In this document: positions 1 to 7,758 of the stretch, one piece after another
How positions within the stretch are numbered: the stretch's first letter is position 1
Layout: each line of letters begins with the position of its first letter
Origin: an uncultured Clostridia bacterium
Lineage (GTDB): Bacteria > Bacillota > Clostridia > Oscillospirales > Acutalibacteraceae
Assembly: GCA_947572385.1 (NCBI GenBank)
Contig: CANPBX010000001.1
Location: 62,001 to 126,000, forward strand
Length of the DNA stretch: 64,000 bases
Direction of reading: 5' to 3'
The notes under the pieces: model-generated
The model's input: the letters and a program-made list of their open reading frames with translations, nothing else
What the model was told of the DNA's origin: nothing
Database searches by the model: none
Translations under genes and position numbers: made by a program

Positions 1-272
1 AACACCAGCAGGGGCATATCAAGCCCCTCCCCCAGGGAGATCAGCTTGTAGTGCTTTTTGCGCCTGCGCCTGCGTCTCTCCGGCTCCCGCCGCTCCTCCG
101 AAGGCCTGTTCCCCGGCACCCGGCGCAGGCCCCTGGCTGTGGAGCCAGCTCTCTGTGCTGCTCCCGAGCCAGCCCTCTGAGTCGCTCCGGACCCAAATCT
201 CTGAGTCGCTCCGGACCCAGCCCTCTGAGCCGCTCCCGAGCCTGCTCTCCCTCGTACCGCTCCTGCGGGCAT
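1..272 (-). CDS. ftsW: FtsW/SpoVE-type lipid II polymerase, N-terminal part (cut by window edge)
   Basis: The open frame runs off the left edge; about 90 codons are visible. It starts at an ATG (272) preceded by a purine-rich GGAAAGGGG site. The first 45 residues are four tandem octapeptides of the form GSGA(T/A)QR(A/F), followed by a very basic stretch (ERRRRRRKKHYK) and then LGEGLDMPLLVF, which resembles the beginning of the first FtsW membrane helix. FtsW/SpoVE proteins are SEDS glycosyltransferases that polymerise lipid II together with a class B PBP. Position right after mraY and the PBP gene fits the mra/dcw order. The identity rests on context and a short helix start; the repeat-bearing cytosolic extension is unusual. 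Confidence 0.7.
   Translation of the reverse strand, partial: MPAGAVRGRAGSGAAQRAGSGATQRFGSGATQRAGSGAAQRAGSTARGLRRVPGNRPSEERREPERRRRRRKKHYKLISLGEGLDMPLLV
147..242 (-). repeat. Four tandem 24-bp repeats inside the ftsW 5' end
   Basis: Four consecutive 24-bp units keep the reading frame and encode GSGAAQRA, GSGATQRF, GSGATQRA and GSGAAQRA. The units differ at a few positions, so they are not a perfect recent duplication. The peptide is glycine/serine/alanine-rich with one arginine per unit and would sit in the cytoplasm. Confidence 0.85.
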
Positions 273-327
273 GAAAGCACCCCTTTCCTTTTGAAAGTAA
301 TATACCCATAATACCTATTCTGTCCAG

Positions 328-1329
328 TCAGATGCCGTACAATACAGCCAGCACCGCCAGAATCCCGCCGATAACGGTAATGCCGCCGAAGACCCCGCAT
401 ATCTTATACTCGCTCCAGCCGCACATCTCGAAGTGGTGGTGTATGGGGGACATCTTGAAGAGCCGCTTGCCCCCTGTGCGCTTAAAATAAGTGACCTGTA
501 TCACAACTGAGAGTATCTCCCCCCAGTATATGAGCCCCGCCGGCAGGAGCAGCACGGGCATATCCAGGCCGAAGGCCAGGGCCCCCGCCATGCCCCCCAG
601 GAACAGGGAGCCGGTGTCGCCCATGAACACCTTTGCCGGGTGGAAGTTCCACAGAAGGAACCCAAGGCAGGCTGCCGCCGAAGCCGTCCCCAGGGCAGTC
701 ATTCCCGCCATGGACAGGTGTGCCGCGCAGACGGTGAGGGCCACAAAGACCACCATTGTCACGGAGGCGTTCAGGCCGTCGATGCCGTCGGTGAAGTTCA
801 CGGCGTTTGTAAGGCCCACTATCAGTATTGCCGCCAAGGGGTAGTACATCAGCCCCAGGTCCACAGGGCCTATAAAGGGGATCGTAGTGGTGGTGTCCTC
901 CCCGGAGAGCCTCATGGACAGCAGGTAGGCCCCGGCCACCAGGAACTGCAGCACCAGCTTCTGCTTTTCTGTGAGCCCCAGGTTGCGCTTTTTCACTATG
1001 CCGATATAGTCGTCCATAAAGCCGATGGCCCCGTAGCCCAGCGCCATTGCAAGGCCCCCGAAGACCCTCATGAGCATGAGCGGAGTCTCAAAGCCCTGCT
1101 GGATATACCATAGCGGCACGCATATGAGCACCGCCGCCGTAGTGCCGGCGATGAACATTATCCCCCCCATCGTGGGGGTGCCCTGCTTCTTCTTGTGCCA
1201 TTTCGGGCCTATCTCCCGGATAGTCTGCCCGAACTTCAGCCTGTGGAGCAGCGGTATCACCCACCAGCCCAGCACCGCTGTGATCCCGAAGCCTGCCGCC
1301 GCCGTTACCAGGAACCATGTACTGTTCAT
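328..1329 (-). CDS. mraY: Phospho-N-acetylmuramoyl-pentapeptide-transferase (MraY)
   Basis: MraY transfers phospho-MurNAc-pentapeptide from UDP to undecaprenyl phosphate, giving lipid I, in the cytoplasmic membrane. The 333-residue product has about ten hydrophobic helices and the family landmarks: an N-terminal block with GPKWHKKKQGTPTMGG, the acidic MDDYIGIVKKRN loop, NFTDGIDGLN, and the cytosolic PIHHHFEMCGW loop that binds substrate. The length is normal for the family. It starts at ATG 1329 behind GGAGGAAG. It follows the PBP gene by 29 bp and precedes ftsW by 55 bp, so it belongs to the mra operon. Confidence 0.97.
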   Translation of the reverse strand: MNSTWFLVTAAAGFGITAVLGWWVIPLLHRLKFGQTIREIGPKWHKKKQGTPTMGGIMFIAGTTAAVLICVPLWYIQQGFETPLMLMRVFGGLAMALGYGAIGFMDDYIGIVKKRNLGLTEKQKLVLQFLVAGAYLLSMRLSGEDTTTTIPFIGPVDLGLMYYPLAAILIVGLTNAVNFTDGIDGLNASVTMVVFVALTVCAAHLSMAGMTALGTASAAACLGFLLWNFHPAKVFMGDTGSLFLGGMAGALAFGLDMPVLLLPAGLIYWGEILSVVIQVTYFKRTGGKRLFKMSPIHHHFEMCGWSEYKICGVFGGITVIGGILAVLAVLYGI

Positions 1330-1358
1330 TTTGCGCTTCCTCCTCAGTTTCCCCTTTT

Positions 1359-3668
1359 TTATTCTGCTATGGTAACAGATGTGTCCGTGCTAAGGTTGCT
1401 TGCGAAGGTCAGGGTTATCACCGTGCCCTTCTTCACCTTCTCCCCGGCGGGTATGCCCTGCATCATTACCCTGGTGTCCCCATCCCGGTTGCCGTTTACA
1501 GTTATCTGCAGGTCGTTTATATGGGCCTCATAGCTGGCGTTTATCAGATCCATCTGGAAGAAGTCCGGCACCTCCACCATGACCTCGTTCACATTATAGC
1601 CGGTGGTGAACATCACGACCTTGCCATCCTGGGGCACTGTCGTGCCGCCCTCGGGTATCTGCTCGGTTATCTTATACTCGTCCCAGCCCTCTTCGTCGTC
1701 GCCGTTGCCCTCTATGTCGTACTCAAGGCCGGCCTCCCTTATGGCTTCCACGGCCTCCCTTATGGTCATGCCCACCACGTTGGGGGCGGCGGTGTCCCTG
1801 TGCTCGTTGTACTCGTCCTCGTCGTACATGACCTCGACCCCCAGGTAGGGCAGCAGCTCCTGCATGATAGCCGAGAAGATCGGCCCGGCTATGGCGTTCC
1901 CGGCGGTATAGCCGCCGTTGGAGCTGGCGTCCGGCTCGTCGAAGAACACCAGCAGGGCGTACCTGGGGTCCTCGGCCGGGGCGAAGCCGCAGTACGAGGC
2001 GATATAGGTCATCTTCGCGTTGGGGTCCTCCAGCAGGTCCTCGTTATGCTTATCCACCTTCTCCGAGGTGCCTGTCTTGCCGCATATCCTGTAGCCGGAC
2101 ACATAGCCGCCCCTGGCGGTGCCCGAGGCCACGTTCTGCCTTAAAATATCGCATATGGTGGCGCTGGTGTCCTCGGATATCACCTGCCGCCTGTAGCTGC
2201 AGTCGGCGTTCCTTACGATATTGCCGTCCTCGTCCACTATCCTGTCCACCACATGGGGCCTCACCAGATACCCGCCGTTCGCCACGGCGGCGCTGGCGGT
2301 TATCATCTGTATGGGGGTGATGGAGAAGTTCTGCCCGAAGGCCTCCACCACCAGCTCCACCTCGCCCATATTGTCCACGCTGTGCAATATGCTCCTTCCC
2401 TCCCCGGGCAGGTCTATGCCGGTCTTATCCGCCAGGCCGAAGGCCTCCCTATAGCGGCAGAAAAGGTCCGGGCCCAGCTCCCTGCCTATGTGCATGAACC
2501 ATGGGTTGCAGGAGTTGCAGAGCCCCTCCCTGAAGGTGGTGGTGCCGTGCCCGCTATGGTTCCAGCAGTGTATTGGGTCCTTCACCCCCGGCAGCTTCTC
2601 CCCGCCCGTGCAGGTATACTGGCTGTCCTCGGTTATCAGCCCCTCCTCTATGCCCATCGAGCCCACGCACATCTTGTACACCGAGCCCGGGTAGTAGAGG
2701 TCCGAGACCCCCTTGTTCCTCCACTGGACGTTCAGGGCCTCCCTCCTGACCTCCACCCGCTCGTCCCCCTCCGGCGCCGACTCCACCTGCTCCAGAAGGT
2801 TCTGGTCGAGTATGGTAAAGGGGTCGTTGGGGTCGTAGTAGGGGTATGTCGCAAGGCCCAGGATGCCCCCGGTGTCCACGTCCATCATGACCGCGACGGC
2901 GCCGTTTTTTATCCAGAACTTCTCTATGCCCTCCTTAAGGTACTTCTCAAGGACGCTCTGCACTGTCTCGTCGATGGTGAGCACCAGGTCATAGCCGTTC
3001 TCGGCCTCCACTATCTGCTCATACTCAAAGGGCATATCCGTGCCGAAGGCGTTTTTCGCGGCTATCAGCCTGCCAGCGCTCCCCGAGAGCTCCTCCTCGT
3101 AGTAGAGCTCCAGGCCCTCCAGCCCCTGGCTGTCGTCCCCGGTGAAGCCCAGGATATTGGAGGCGACGGTGCCGTAGGGGTAGTACCTTTTATAGTCGGC
3201 TATAAGCCTTATGCCGTTGCCTATCTTGTTGTCGTTCATAAACTGGGTTATCCTGTCCCTGACCTCTGTCTCCACCTTGCGGGCTATAACGTCGTAGTAT
3301 GAGCCCACCTCCCCGGTGCGCTCATAGAGCTCGGCGGCGTCAAGGCCCAGTATCTCCGAAAGGCCGTTTGCCACCTTCCTTCTCAGGCTGTCGTCCTCTG
3401 CAAGGTAGTGGGGCTCCAGCACCACCGTCCACACCGAAGCGCTCTGGGCCAGGACCTTTGTGCCAGTGGCGTCGTAGATGGTGCCCCGCATGGCGGGCAG
3501 GCCCGTGCTCCTAAGGCTCTGCTCCATGGCCTTGGCGCTGAGCTCCTCGCCGTTTATGAGCTGCCAGTGTACAAGGCTCAACGCCGCCGCGCCGAAGCCC
3601 ACTATCAGCAGCCCGCACATGAGCCCCAATGCCTTCCTTCTTATTTTTTCAGCTGTGCCCTTTGCCAT
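1359..3668 (-). CDS. Class B penicillin-binding protein with PASTA domains (FtsI/SpoVD type)
   Basis: A 769-residue division or sporulation transpeptidase that cross-links peptidoglycan stems and normally pairs with FtsW/SpoVE. One membrane anchor lies at about residues 13-35, then a PBP dimer domain beginning near RGTIYDATG (about 61). The transpeptidase domain has SVYK (catalytic Ser329), SCN (386-388) and KTGTS (Lys531). The C-terminal quarter holds two PASTA-like domains (about 625-690 and 695-755). The start has a strong GGAGGAG site. Whether it is the vegetative FtsI or the sporulation SpoVD cannot be decided, because this is the only class B PBP in the window. A 146-bp gap with no recognisable gene separates it from ftsL upstream. 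Confidence 0.93.
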   Translation of the reverse strand: MAKGTAEKIRRKALGLMCGLLIVGFGAAALSLVHWQLINGEELSAKAMEQSLRSTGLPAMRGTIYDATGTKVLAQSASVWTVVLEPHYLAEDDSLRRKVANGLSEILGLDAAELYERTGEVGSYYDVIARKVETEVRDRITQFMNDNKIGNGIRLIADYKRYYPYGTVASNILGFTGDDSQGLEGLELYYEEELSGSAGRLIAAKNAFGTDMPFEYEQIVEAENGYDLVLTIDETVQSVLEKYLKEGIEKFWIKNGAVAVMMDVDTGGILGLATYPYYDPNDPFTILDQNLLEQVESAPEGDERVEVRREALNVQWRNKGVSDLYYPGSVYKMCVGSMGIEEGLITEDSQYTCTGGEKLPGVKDPIHCWNHSGHGTTTFREGLCNSCNPWFMHIGRELGPDLFCRYREAFGLADKTGIDLPGEGRSILHSVDNMGEVELVVEAFGQNFSITPIQMITASAAVANGGYLVRPHVVDRIVDEDGNIVRNADCSYRRQVISEDTSATICDILRQNVASGTARGGYVSGYRICGKTGTSEKVDKHNEDLLEDPNAKMTYIASYCGFAPAEDPRYALLVFFDEPDASSNGGYTAGNAIAGPIFSAIMQELLPYLGVEVMYDEDEYNEHRDTAAPNVVGMTIREAVEAIREAGLEYDIEGNGDDEEGWDEYKITEQIPEGGTTVPQDGKVVMFTTGYNVNEVMVEVPDFFQMDLINASYEAHINDLQITVNGNRDGDTRVMMQGIPAGEKVKKGTVITLTFASNLSTDTSVTIAE

Positions 3669-3814
3669 ACACTCTCCTCCGAAAGCTTTTTATAAAAATG
3701 AGAGCCAAGATCGGGATTGGCCCTCGATGTTTCATTTTTATTCTTTACCCGGCGGGGTTATTACTGCCGGGGGTCCTGGGGAGGCCCCGGGGTCCACCGG
3801 GACCCCTCCTTCCA

Positions 3815-4381
3815 TCAGGCAAACCATTCCCTTACCGCCGCTATGGCCCTGTCGAGCCAGGAGCCCTCCCCGACCTCCTGGACCACCGTGCCACGGTCCT
3901 GCTGGGCCACGTGCAGGTACACCACCTGGGACCCTGTGACCTTCCCCATGCCCAGCTGCTCCGTGGCGTAGCGCTCGACCTCCGCGTCGGACATCTTCTG
4001 GGCCGCCTGCATGGTGAGCTGGACCTCCAGGCTCTCTGCCTCCTCCAGGTCCTTCTTGGCCTCGTTTATCCTCTCGGTCAGCTCGGTCAGCTGCACCTCG
4101 CTGTACACCGCCGTCATCACCGCCGAGAATATCAGCCCGAAGCACAGCCACGCCGCCGCCATGCGCATAAGGTTCCGCTTTGGCCTGTGCCTCTGCCTGG
4201 GCTCGCCCTCAGGCTCCCTCTCCGGAAGCTCGACGACCTTCGGCTCCGGCTCAGCCTGGGGCAGCTCCACGGGCTGGTACGCGTGGCTGCCCCCTGTCCC
4301 GTAGACGGCCCCGCCGTGCCCCTGTGCTGTATCCCTGTCCTCAAAATACGAAAGATCGTATGCCTCAGCCCTGTTCGCCAT
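3815..4381 (-). CDS. ftsL: FtsL/DivIC-like septum protein
   Basis: This 188-residue protein has the topology of FtsL/DivIC. A long charged cytosolic tail (1-70) is followed by one transmembrane helix (about 72-93) and an extracytoplasmic heptad-rich coiled coil (about 94-130, TELTERINEAKKDLEEAESL). FtsL bridges FtsW/FtsI to the divisome. The sequence is too diverged for recognition by motif, so the call rests on topology and on position between rsmH and the PBP gene, where ftsL always sits. The acidic, proline-rich cytosolic tail is longer than in Bacillus FtsL. Confidence 0.8.
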   Translation of the reverse strand: MANRAEAYDLSYFEDRDTAQGHGGAVYGTGGSHAYQPVELPQAEPEPKVVELPEREPEGEPRQRHRPKRNLMRMAAAWLCFGLIFSAVMTAVYSEVQLTELTERINEAKKDLEEAESLEVQLTMQAAQKMSDAEVERYATEQLGMGKVTGSQVVYLHVAQQDRGTVVQEVGEGSWLDRAIAAVREWFA

Positions 4382-4438
4382 TTACTCGTCCTCCCCGGCC
4401 GGCCCCTTTGGCCTGCCTGATTTTTTCTCTCCCAAAAG

Positions 4439-5368
4439 TTACAGCTTTTCCAAAACCCTGAGCCTTGCGCTCCGGGCCCTGGGATTTTCCCTCAGCTCCT
4501 CCTCTGACGGAGCTATCCCCCTGCGGTGCACGAGCTTCCCCCCCGGCTTCTTCCCGCACACGCAGACCGGGAAGTCCGGCGGGCAGGTACACCCCCTGCA
4601 ATACTCCGCCATCCTGCGCTTTACTATCCTGTCCTCCAGGGAGTGGAAGGTTATCACCGCGAGCCTCCCCCCGGGCCTCAGGAGCTTCAGGGCGCTGTCC
4701 AGCCCCTGCTCCAGAGCCTCGAGCTCGCCGTTCACCGCTATCCTCAGCGCCTGGAAGGTCCTCCTCGCCGGGTGCCCCTCGCCGCGCCTTACCGCCGCGG
4801 GCACCGACTCCTTTATTATCTGTGCAAGCTGTCCGGTGGTCTCTATCGGGCCCTCCCCCCGGGCCCGGACGATCCCCTCGGCTATCCTCCTTGCGCTCCT
4901 GTCCTCTCCGAGCTTAAATATCAGCTCACCCAGCTCCCGGCTCCCAAGGCCGTTCACAAGGTCAAAGGCGCTCTGCCCCTCCTGGCTCATGCGCATATCC
5001 AGGGGGGCGTCGTGGTGGTAGGAAAACCCCCGCTCCGGCGTGTCCAGCTGGTGGGAGGACACCCCTATGTCAAGGAGCACCCCGTCGGCCCCGCTTATCC
5101 CCAGCTCCAGGAGGAGCTCCCCCATCCGGGAGAAGTTCCCCCTCACAGCCGTGAAGTTCGGGAAGCCCCCCAGCCGCTCCCCTGCGGCCCGTATGGCGTC
5201 CGGGTCCTGGTCTATGCCCACGAGCCTGCCGGAGCCGTCCAGGGCCTCCAGTATGGCCCGGGAGTGCCCGCCGCCCCCCAGAGTGCCGTCTATATATGTC
5301 CCCCCCGGCACTATGTTCAGCGACTCTATCGTCTCCCTGAAGAGGACGGGCTTATGCTCAAAATCCAT
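4439..5368 (-). CDS. rsmH: 16S rRNA (cytosine-1402-N4)-methyltransferase RsmH (MraW)
   Basis: RsmH methylates N4 of C1402 in the 16S rRNA decoding centre. The 309-residue product begins HKPVLFRETIESL and carries the SAM-binding GTLGGGGHSRAIL block (about 28-40), a DIGVSSHQLD motif and the C-terminal HSLEDRIVKRRM signature. A CRGCTCPPDFPVC cysteine cluster near the C terminus is common in Firmicutes RsmH. It is the second gene of the mra operon, 56 bp after mraZ. The ATG at 5368 has only a weak GGGGGGCGGA ribosome site. Confidence 0.96.
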   Translation of the reverse strand: MDFEHKPVLFRETIESLNIVPGGTYIDGTLGGGGHSRAILEALDGSGRLVGIDQDPDAIRAAGERLGGFPNFTAVRGNFSRMGELLLELGISGADGVLLDIGVSSHQLDTPERGFSYHHDAPLDMRMSQEGQSAFDLVNGLGSRELGELIFKLGEDRSARRIAEGIVRARGEGPIETTGQLAQIIKESVPAAVRRGEGHPARRTFQALRIAVNGELEALEQGLDSALKLLRPGGRLAVITFHSLEDRIVKRRMAEYCRGCTCPPDFPVCVCGKKPGGKLVHRRGIAPSEEELRENPRARSARLRVLEKL

Positions 5369-5424
5369 TGCAGTCCGCCCCCCCTTGTGCTAAAATAAGC
5401 TTATACGCTGGATACGCCGGGGCC

Positions 5425-5844
5425 TTACAGCGTCAGCAGGTTCATCAGCTCCTCGATATCCGCCGGGTCCTGGGCGTCGTTATAGGCCTTCCAGCGCCCG
5501 GTGTCCCAGAGCTCCGCCCTGGTGGACTCCCCCACCAGCGTCACGTCCTTAGTGAGCCCGGCGTAGCTCCTGAGCTGCTCGGGGATCAGTATCCTCCCCT
5601 GCTTGTCCGGCTCCACCTCGGCCGCCTGGCCGAAGGTCTTCCGGAGAAGGAGCTTTGCCTGCTGGGGCGGCAGGGCCTTTATCTTCTCCGTGGCTATCTG
5701 TATCTGCTCCTCGGAGAGGAGGTTCAGGCAGCCGTCCGTGCCGATCATCACATAGAAGCGCTCGCCCAGCTCCTCGCGGAAGCGGGAGGGGACCGTCACC
5801 CGGCCCTTCGGGTCCATGCTGTGCTGATATTCACCTGTCAGCAT
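5425..5844 (-). CDS. mraZ: MraZ, transcriptional regulator of the mra cluster
   Basis: MraZ is a ring-forming DNA-binding protein that controls its own division/cell-wall operon. The product starts MLTGEYQHSMDPKGRVTVPSRF and contains two SpoVT/AbrB-like halves, each with its own PKGRV or KQGRI motif, over 139 residues. A longer frame starting at a GTG 27 bp upstream exists, but that GTG is part of the operator repeats. ATG 5844, preceded by GGGGAGG, matches the family N terminus. It is the first gene of the operon, and its promoter and three putative MraZ boxes are directly upstream. Confidence 0.95.
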   Translation of the reverse strand: MLTGEYQHSMDPKGRVTVPSRFREELGERFYVMIGTDGCLNLLSEEQIQIATEKIKALPPQQAKLLLRKTFGQAAEVEPDKQGRILIPEQLRSYAGLTKDVTLVGESTRAELWDTGRWKAYNDAQDPADIEELMNLLTL

Positions 5845-5855
5845 GGACCCCGCCT

Positions 5856-5881
5856 CCCCACTTTGCCCCACTTTGCCCCAC
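5856..5881 (-). promoter_or_regulatory. MraZ boxes: three GTGGGG repeats at 10-bp period
   Basis: Reading the minus strand, GTGGGG occurs three times exactly 10 bp apart (two CAAA spacers), between the -10 element and the ATG of mraZ. Direct TGGG(N) repeats with 5-bp gaps are the known MraZ target. The last copy overlaps the ribosome binding site, so binding could block both transcription and translation. Confidence 0.88.
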
Positions 5882-5893
5882 TTGGGTGCTATT

Positions 5894-5922
5894 ATTATAC
5901 CTTATCCCCCACCTGATTGCAA
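5894..5922 (-). promoter_or_regulatory. mra operon promoter
   Basis: TTGCAA and TATAAT are separated by 17 bp on the minus strand. The predicted start point (about 5887) lies just before the MraZ boxes. Confidence 0.85.
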
Positions 5923-5989
5923 CCGCAAAATCTTGTTCCCCTGTGGCGCCGAAAACCTCGAACGTGCCTTCGGCCCTATTTTGTGGGAA

Positions 5990-6023
5990 CAAAAATTCCC
6001 CTCGCTCCATTTAGCAAGGGGAA
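5990..6023 (-). terminator. Intrinsic terminator of the uvrC/rsmD/coaD strand
   Basis: On the minus strand a TTCCCCTTGCT/AGCGAGGGGAA stem is followed by TTTTTG. It lies just after the 6070-6549 gene and ahead of the mra promoter, and so separates the two units. Confidence 0.75.
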
Positions 6024-6069
6024 AATTATCACTATTAGCGATCTGGCTGTTCTACACAAAATATCCTGC

Positions 6070-6549
6070 CTACATTTGTGAATTTCTCTGAGAGTTCTTG
6101 ATATTCTGCCTGGTTTTGCGGAGCTCGGTGAGGCTTTCGGACAGGGACTCGTCCGTGCGGCGCATTATCTCCTCCACATACTCGTTGCAGGCCTTCCTGG
6201 TCTCCCTGGACTGGGTCTGGGCCTGGGCCAGCACCTCGTTTGCCCGCTGCTGGGCCTTCAGGACCACCTCCTCCTGGCTCACAAGGGACTTTGCCCGCTC
6301 CTCGGCGGCCTGGATGATGCTGTCCGCCTGGCGCCTGGCCTCGTTTATGATCTGCCCGTGGTCGGCGACTATGCGCTTTGCCTCGCTTATCTCCTGGGGG
6401 AACACGTCCCGGATATCGTCAAGGATGTCCCGTATCTCCTCGCTGTCCACCAGCACCTTCCCGGAGGATAGGGGCATTTTCCAGCCCTTCTCAAGGGCGT
6501 CGTACATTTCGTCTATCAGGTCTTCGATGGTCGCTTGATTATTGCTCAT
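6070..6549 (-). CDS. Coiled-coil protein of unknown function (ATPase subunit/DivIVA-like architecture)
   Basis: A 159-residue, highly charged and almost entirely helical protein with no membrane segment. Residues about 55-150 form a long coiled coil (ISEAKRIVADHGQIINEARR and ADSIIQAAEERAK), similar in style to V-type ATPase H/E subunits or F-type b subunits. Such genes are often auto-annotated as ATPase in Clostridia, but no catalytic motif is present. It ends a probable operon with coaD (40 bp upstream) and is followed by a terminator. Its place next to the division cluster and the DivIVA-like look suggest a cytoskeletal or septum-related role, but that is only inference. Confidence 0.75.
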   Translation of the reverse strand: MSNNQATIEDLIDEMYDALEKGWKMPLSSGKVLVDSEEIRDILDDIRDVFPQEISEAKRIVADHGQIINEARRQADSIIQAAEERAKSLVSQEEVVLKAQQRANEVLAQAQTQSRETRKACNEYVEEIMRRTDESLSESLTELRKTRQNIKNSQRNSQM

Positions 6550-6589
6550 TCTGCTCCGTTTCCTTTCCCGGCATTCTAGCTCAAGGCCC

Positions 6590-7093
6590 TTACCGCCTTG
6601 AGCAGAGCCTTTCGCTTATAGCGTCCAGTATGCACCCCGGCACAAAATGGGAGATATCCCCCCCGAACCCCGCCACCTGCTTCACCATCGAGGAGCTCAA
6701 AAACATATGCTCCGCGCTGGTGGACAGGAATATGGTCTCCAGGGAGGGGTTCAGCTTCTTGTTGGTCAGGGCCTGCTGGAACTCATACTCAAAGTCCGTC
6801 AGGGCCCTCAGGCCCTTCACCACCACCGCCGCGCCCTTTTCCCTGGCGTAGTCCGCGAGCAGGCCCTCCACCCGGTCGCACTCCACATTGGAGAGCCCCG
6901 CGGCCCCTATGGCCTTGGAGAGCATTTCAATGCGCTCCTCCACGGTGAAGCTGTAGCGCTTGTCCGGGTTTACCGGCACAGCCACTATTATCCGACTGAA
7001 AATTTTGCTGGCCCGGCTTATGATATCCAGGTGCCCAAGGGTCACCGGGTCAAAGCTGCCCGGACAGATGGCTGTGGTAATATGGCAGCTCAT
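6590..7093 (-). CDS. coaD: Pantetheine-phosphate adenylyltransferase (CoaD)
   Basis: CoaD catalyses the penultimate step of coenzyme A synthesis: 4'-phosphopantetheine plus ATP gives dephospho-CoA and pyrophosphate. The 167-residue product shows the nucleotidyltransferase pattern GSFDPVTLGHLDII with the (T/H)xGH signature, RYSFTVEERIEML, and the C-terminal LSSSMVKQVA substrate loop (the ISSTxVR equivalent). Its ATG overlaps the rsmD stop by 4 bp. The rsmD-coaD pairing is widespread in bacteria. Confidence 0.96.
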   Translation of the reverse strand: MSCHITTAICPGSFDPVTLGHLDIISRASKIFSRIIVAVPVNPDKRYSFTVEERIEMLSKAIGAAGLSNVECDRVEGLLADYAREKGAAVVVKGLRALTDFEYEFQQALTNKKLNPSLETIFLSTSAEHMFLSSSMVKQVAGFGGDISHFVPGCILDAISERLCSRR

Positions 7094-7653
7094 GTCTCCC
7101 CGCTCCTCTGCTGTTTCTCACCGGCCCTGTACGCCGTCACCGACGTCCTGCCGTACTTATACACCTTGGCCTTAAAAAACTCCCCCGCCCTCTCAGGCAG
7201 CTCCTCCCGGCTGCCGTGCTCGCAGAGCATCACTCCCCCCGGGGACATCCGAAGGGCCGTGAGCTCCAGGGCCCGCTCCATAAGGCCCTCACCGTAGGGC
7301 GGGTCTATAAAGGCCACGTCGAAGGAGTCCCGCCCGGCCTTTAAAAAGCCCGCGAAGTCCGACGCCGCCACCTTTGCCCTGCCGCCGAAGCCTGCCGCCG
7401 CGATGTTTTTCTCTATCACCCTCAGGGACTCACGGCTGCTGTCTACGAATACGGCTTCTCTGGCCCCGCGGCTCAATGCCTCCAGGCCCATCTGGCCGGA
7501 GCCCGCGAACAGGTCCAGGAACCTGCGGCCCTCTATGCCGAACTGCAATATATTGAAGACGGACTCCTTTACCATATTGGTGGTGGGCCGCACCCCGGCC
7601 CCCTCCGGGGACAGGAGCTTCCTGCCCCGGCGCTCTCCTGCTATGATCCGCAT
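7090..7653 (-). CDS. rsmD: 16S rRNA (guanine-966-N2)-methyltransferase RsmD
   Basis: RsmD methylates G966 of 16S rRNA during small-subunit assembly. The product (187 residues from ATG 7653) begins MRIIAGERRGRKL, the family start. It contains RPTTNMVKESVFNIL, the SAM-binding FLDLFAGSGQMGLEALSRGA and the catalytic DPPY motif. An upstream GTG would add 16 residues, but these would be encoded by a dispersed repeat element, so ATG 7653 is preferred. It is translationally coupled to coaD. Confidence 0.95.
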   Translation of the reverse strand: MRIIAGERRGRKLLSPEGAGVRPTTNMVKESVFNILQFGIEGRRFLDLFAGSGQMGLEALSRGAREAVFVDSSRESLRVIEKNIAAAGFGGRAKVAASDFAGFLKAGRDSFDVAFIDPPYGEGLMERALELTALRMSPGGVMLCEHGSREELPERAGEFFKAKVYKYGRTSVTAYRAGEKQQRSGET

Positions 7654-7674
7654 GTTCTGCTCCCTTATAAGGTC

Positions 7675-7725
7675 CTGGGGCGCTGCCCCAGACCCTGCCA
7701 CCTTTGAAAAGGTGGACGAAACTTT
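7675..7725 (+). repeat. Composite palindromic repeat, copy A
   Basis: Two adjacent perfect hairpins: CTGGGGC-GCT-GCCCCAG (7675-7691) and CCACCTTT-GA-AAAGGTGG (7698-7715), joined by ACCCTG and followed by ACGAAACTTT. A near-identical copy lies at 38960-39010, and more diverged ones at 21110 and 22705. Confidence 0.85.
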
Positions 7726-7758
7726 CTCACGTTATTATGCCATTTTTTACTGCAAATG

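Noticed and set aside
2253-3302. 349-codon plus-strand open frame opposite the PBP gene
   Set aside because: Shadow of the PBP reading frame with biased composition (His, Pro, Val, Leu) and no start signal.
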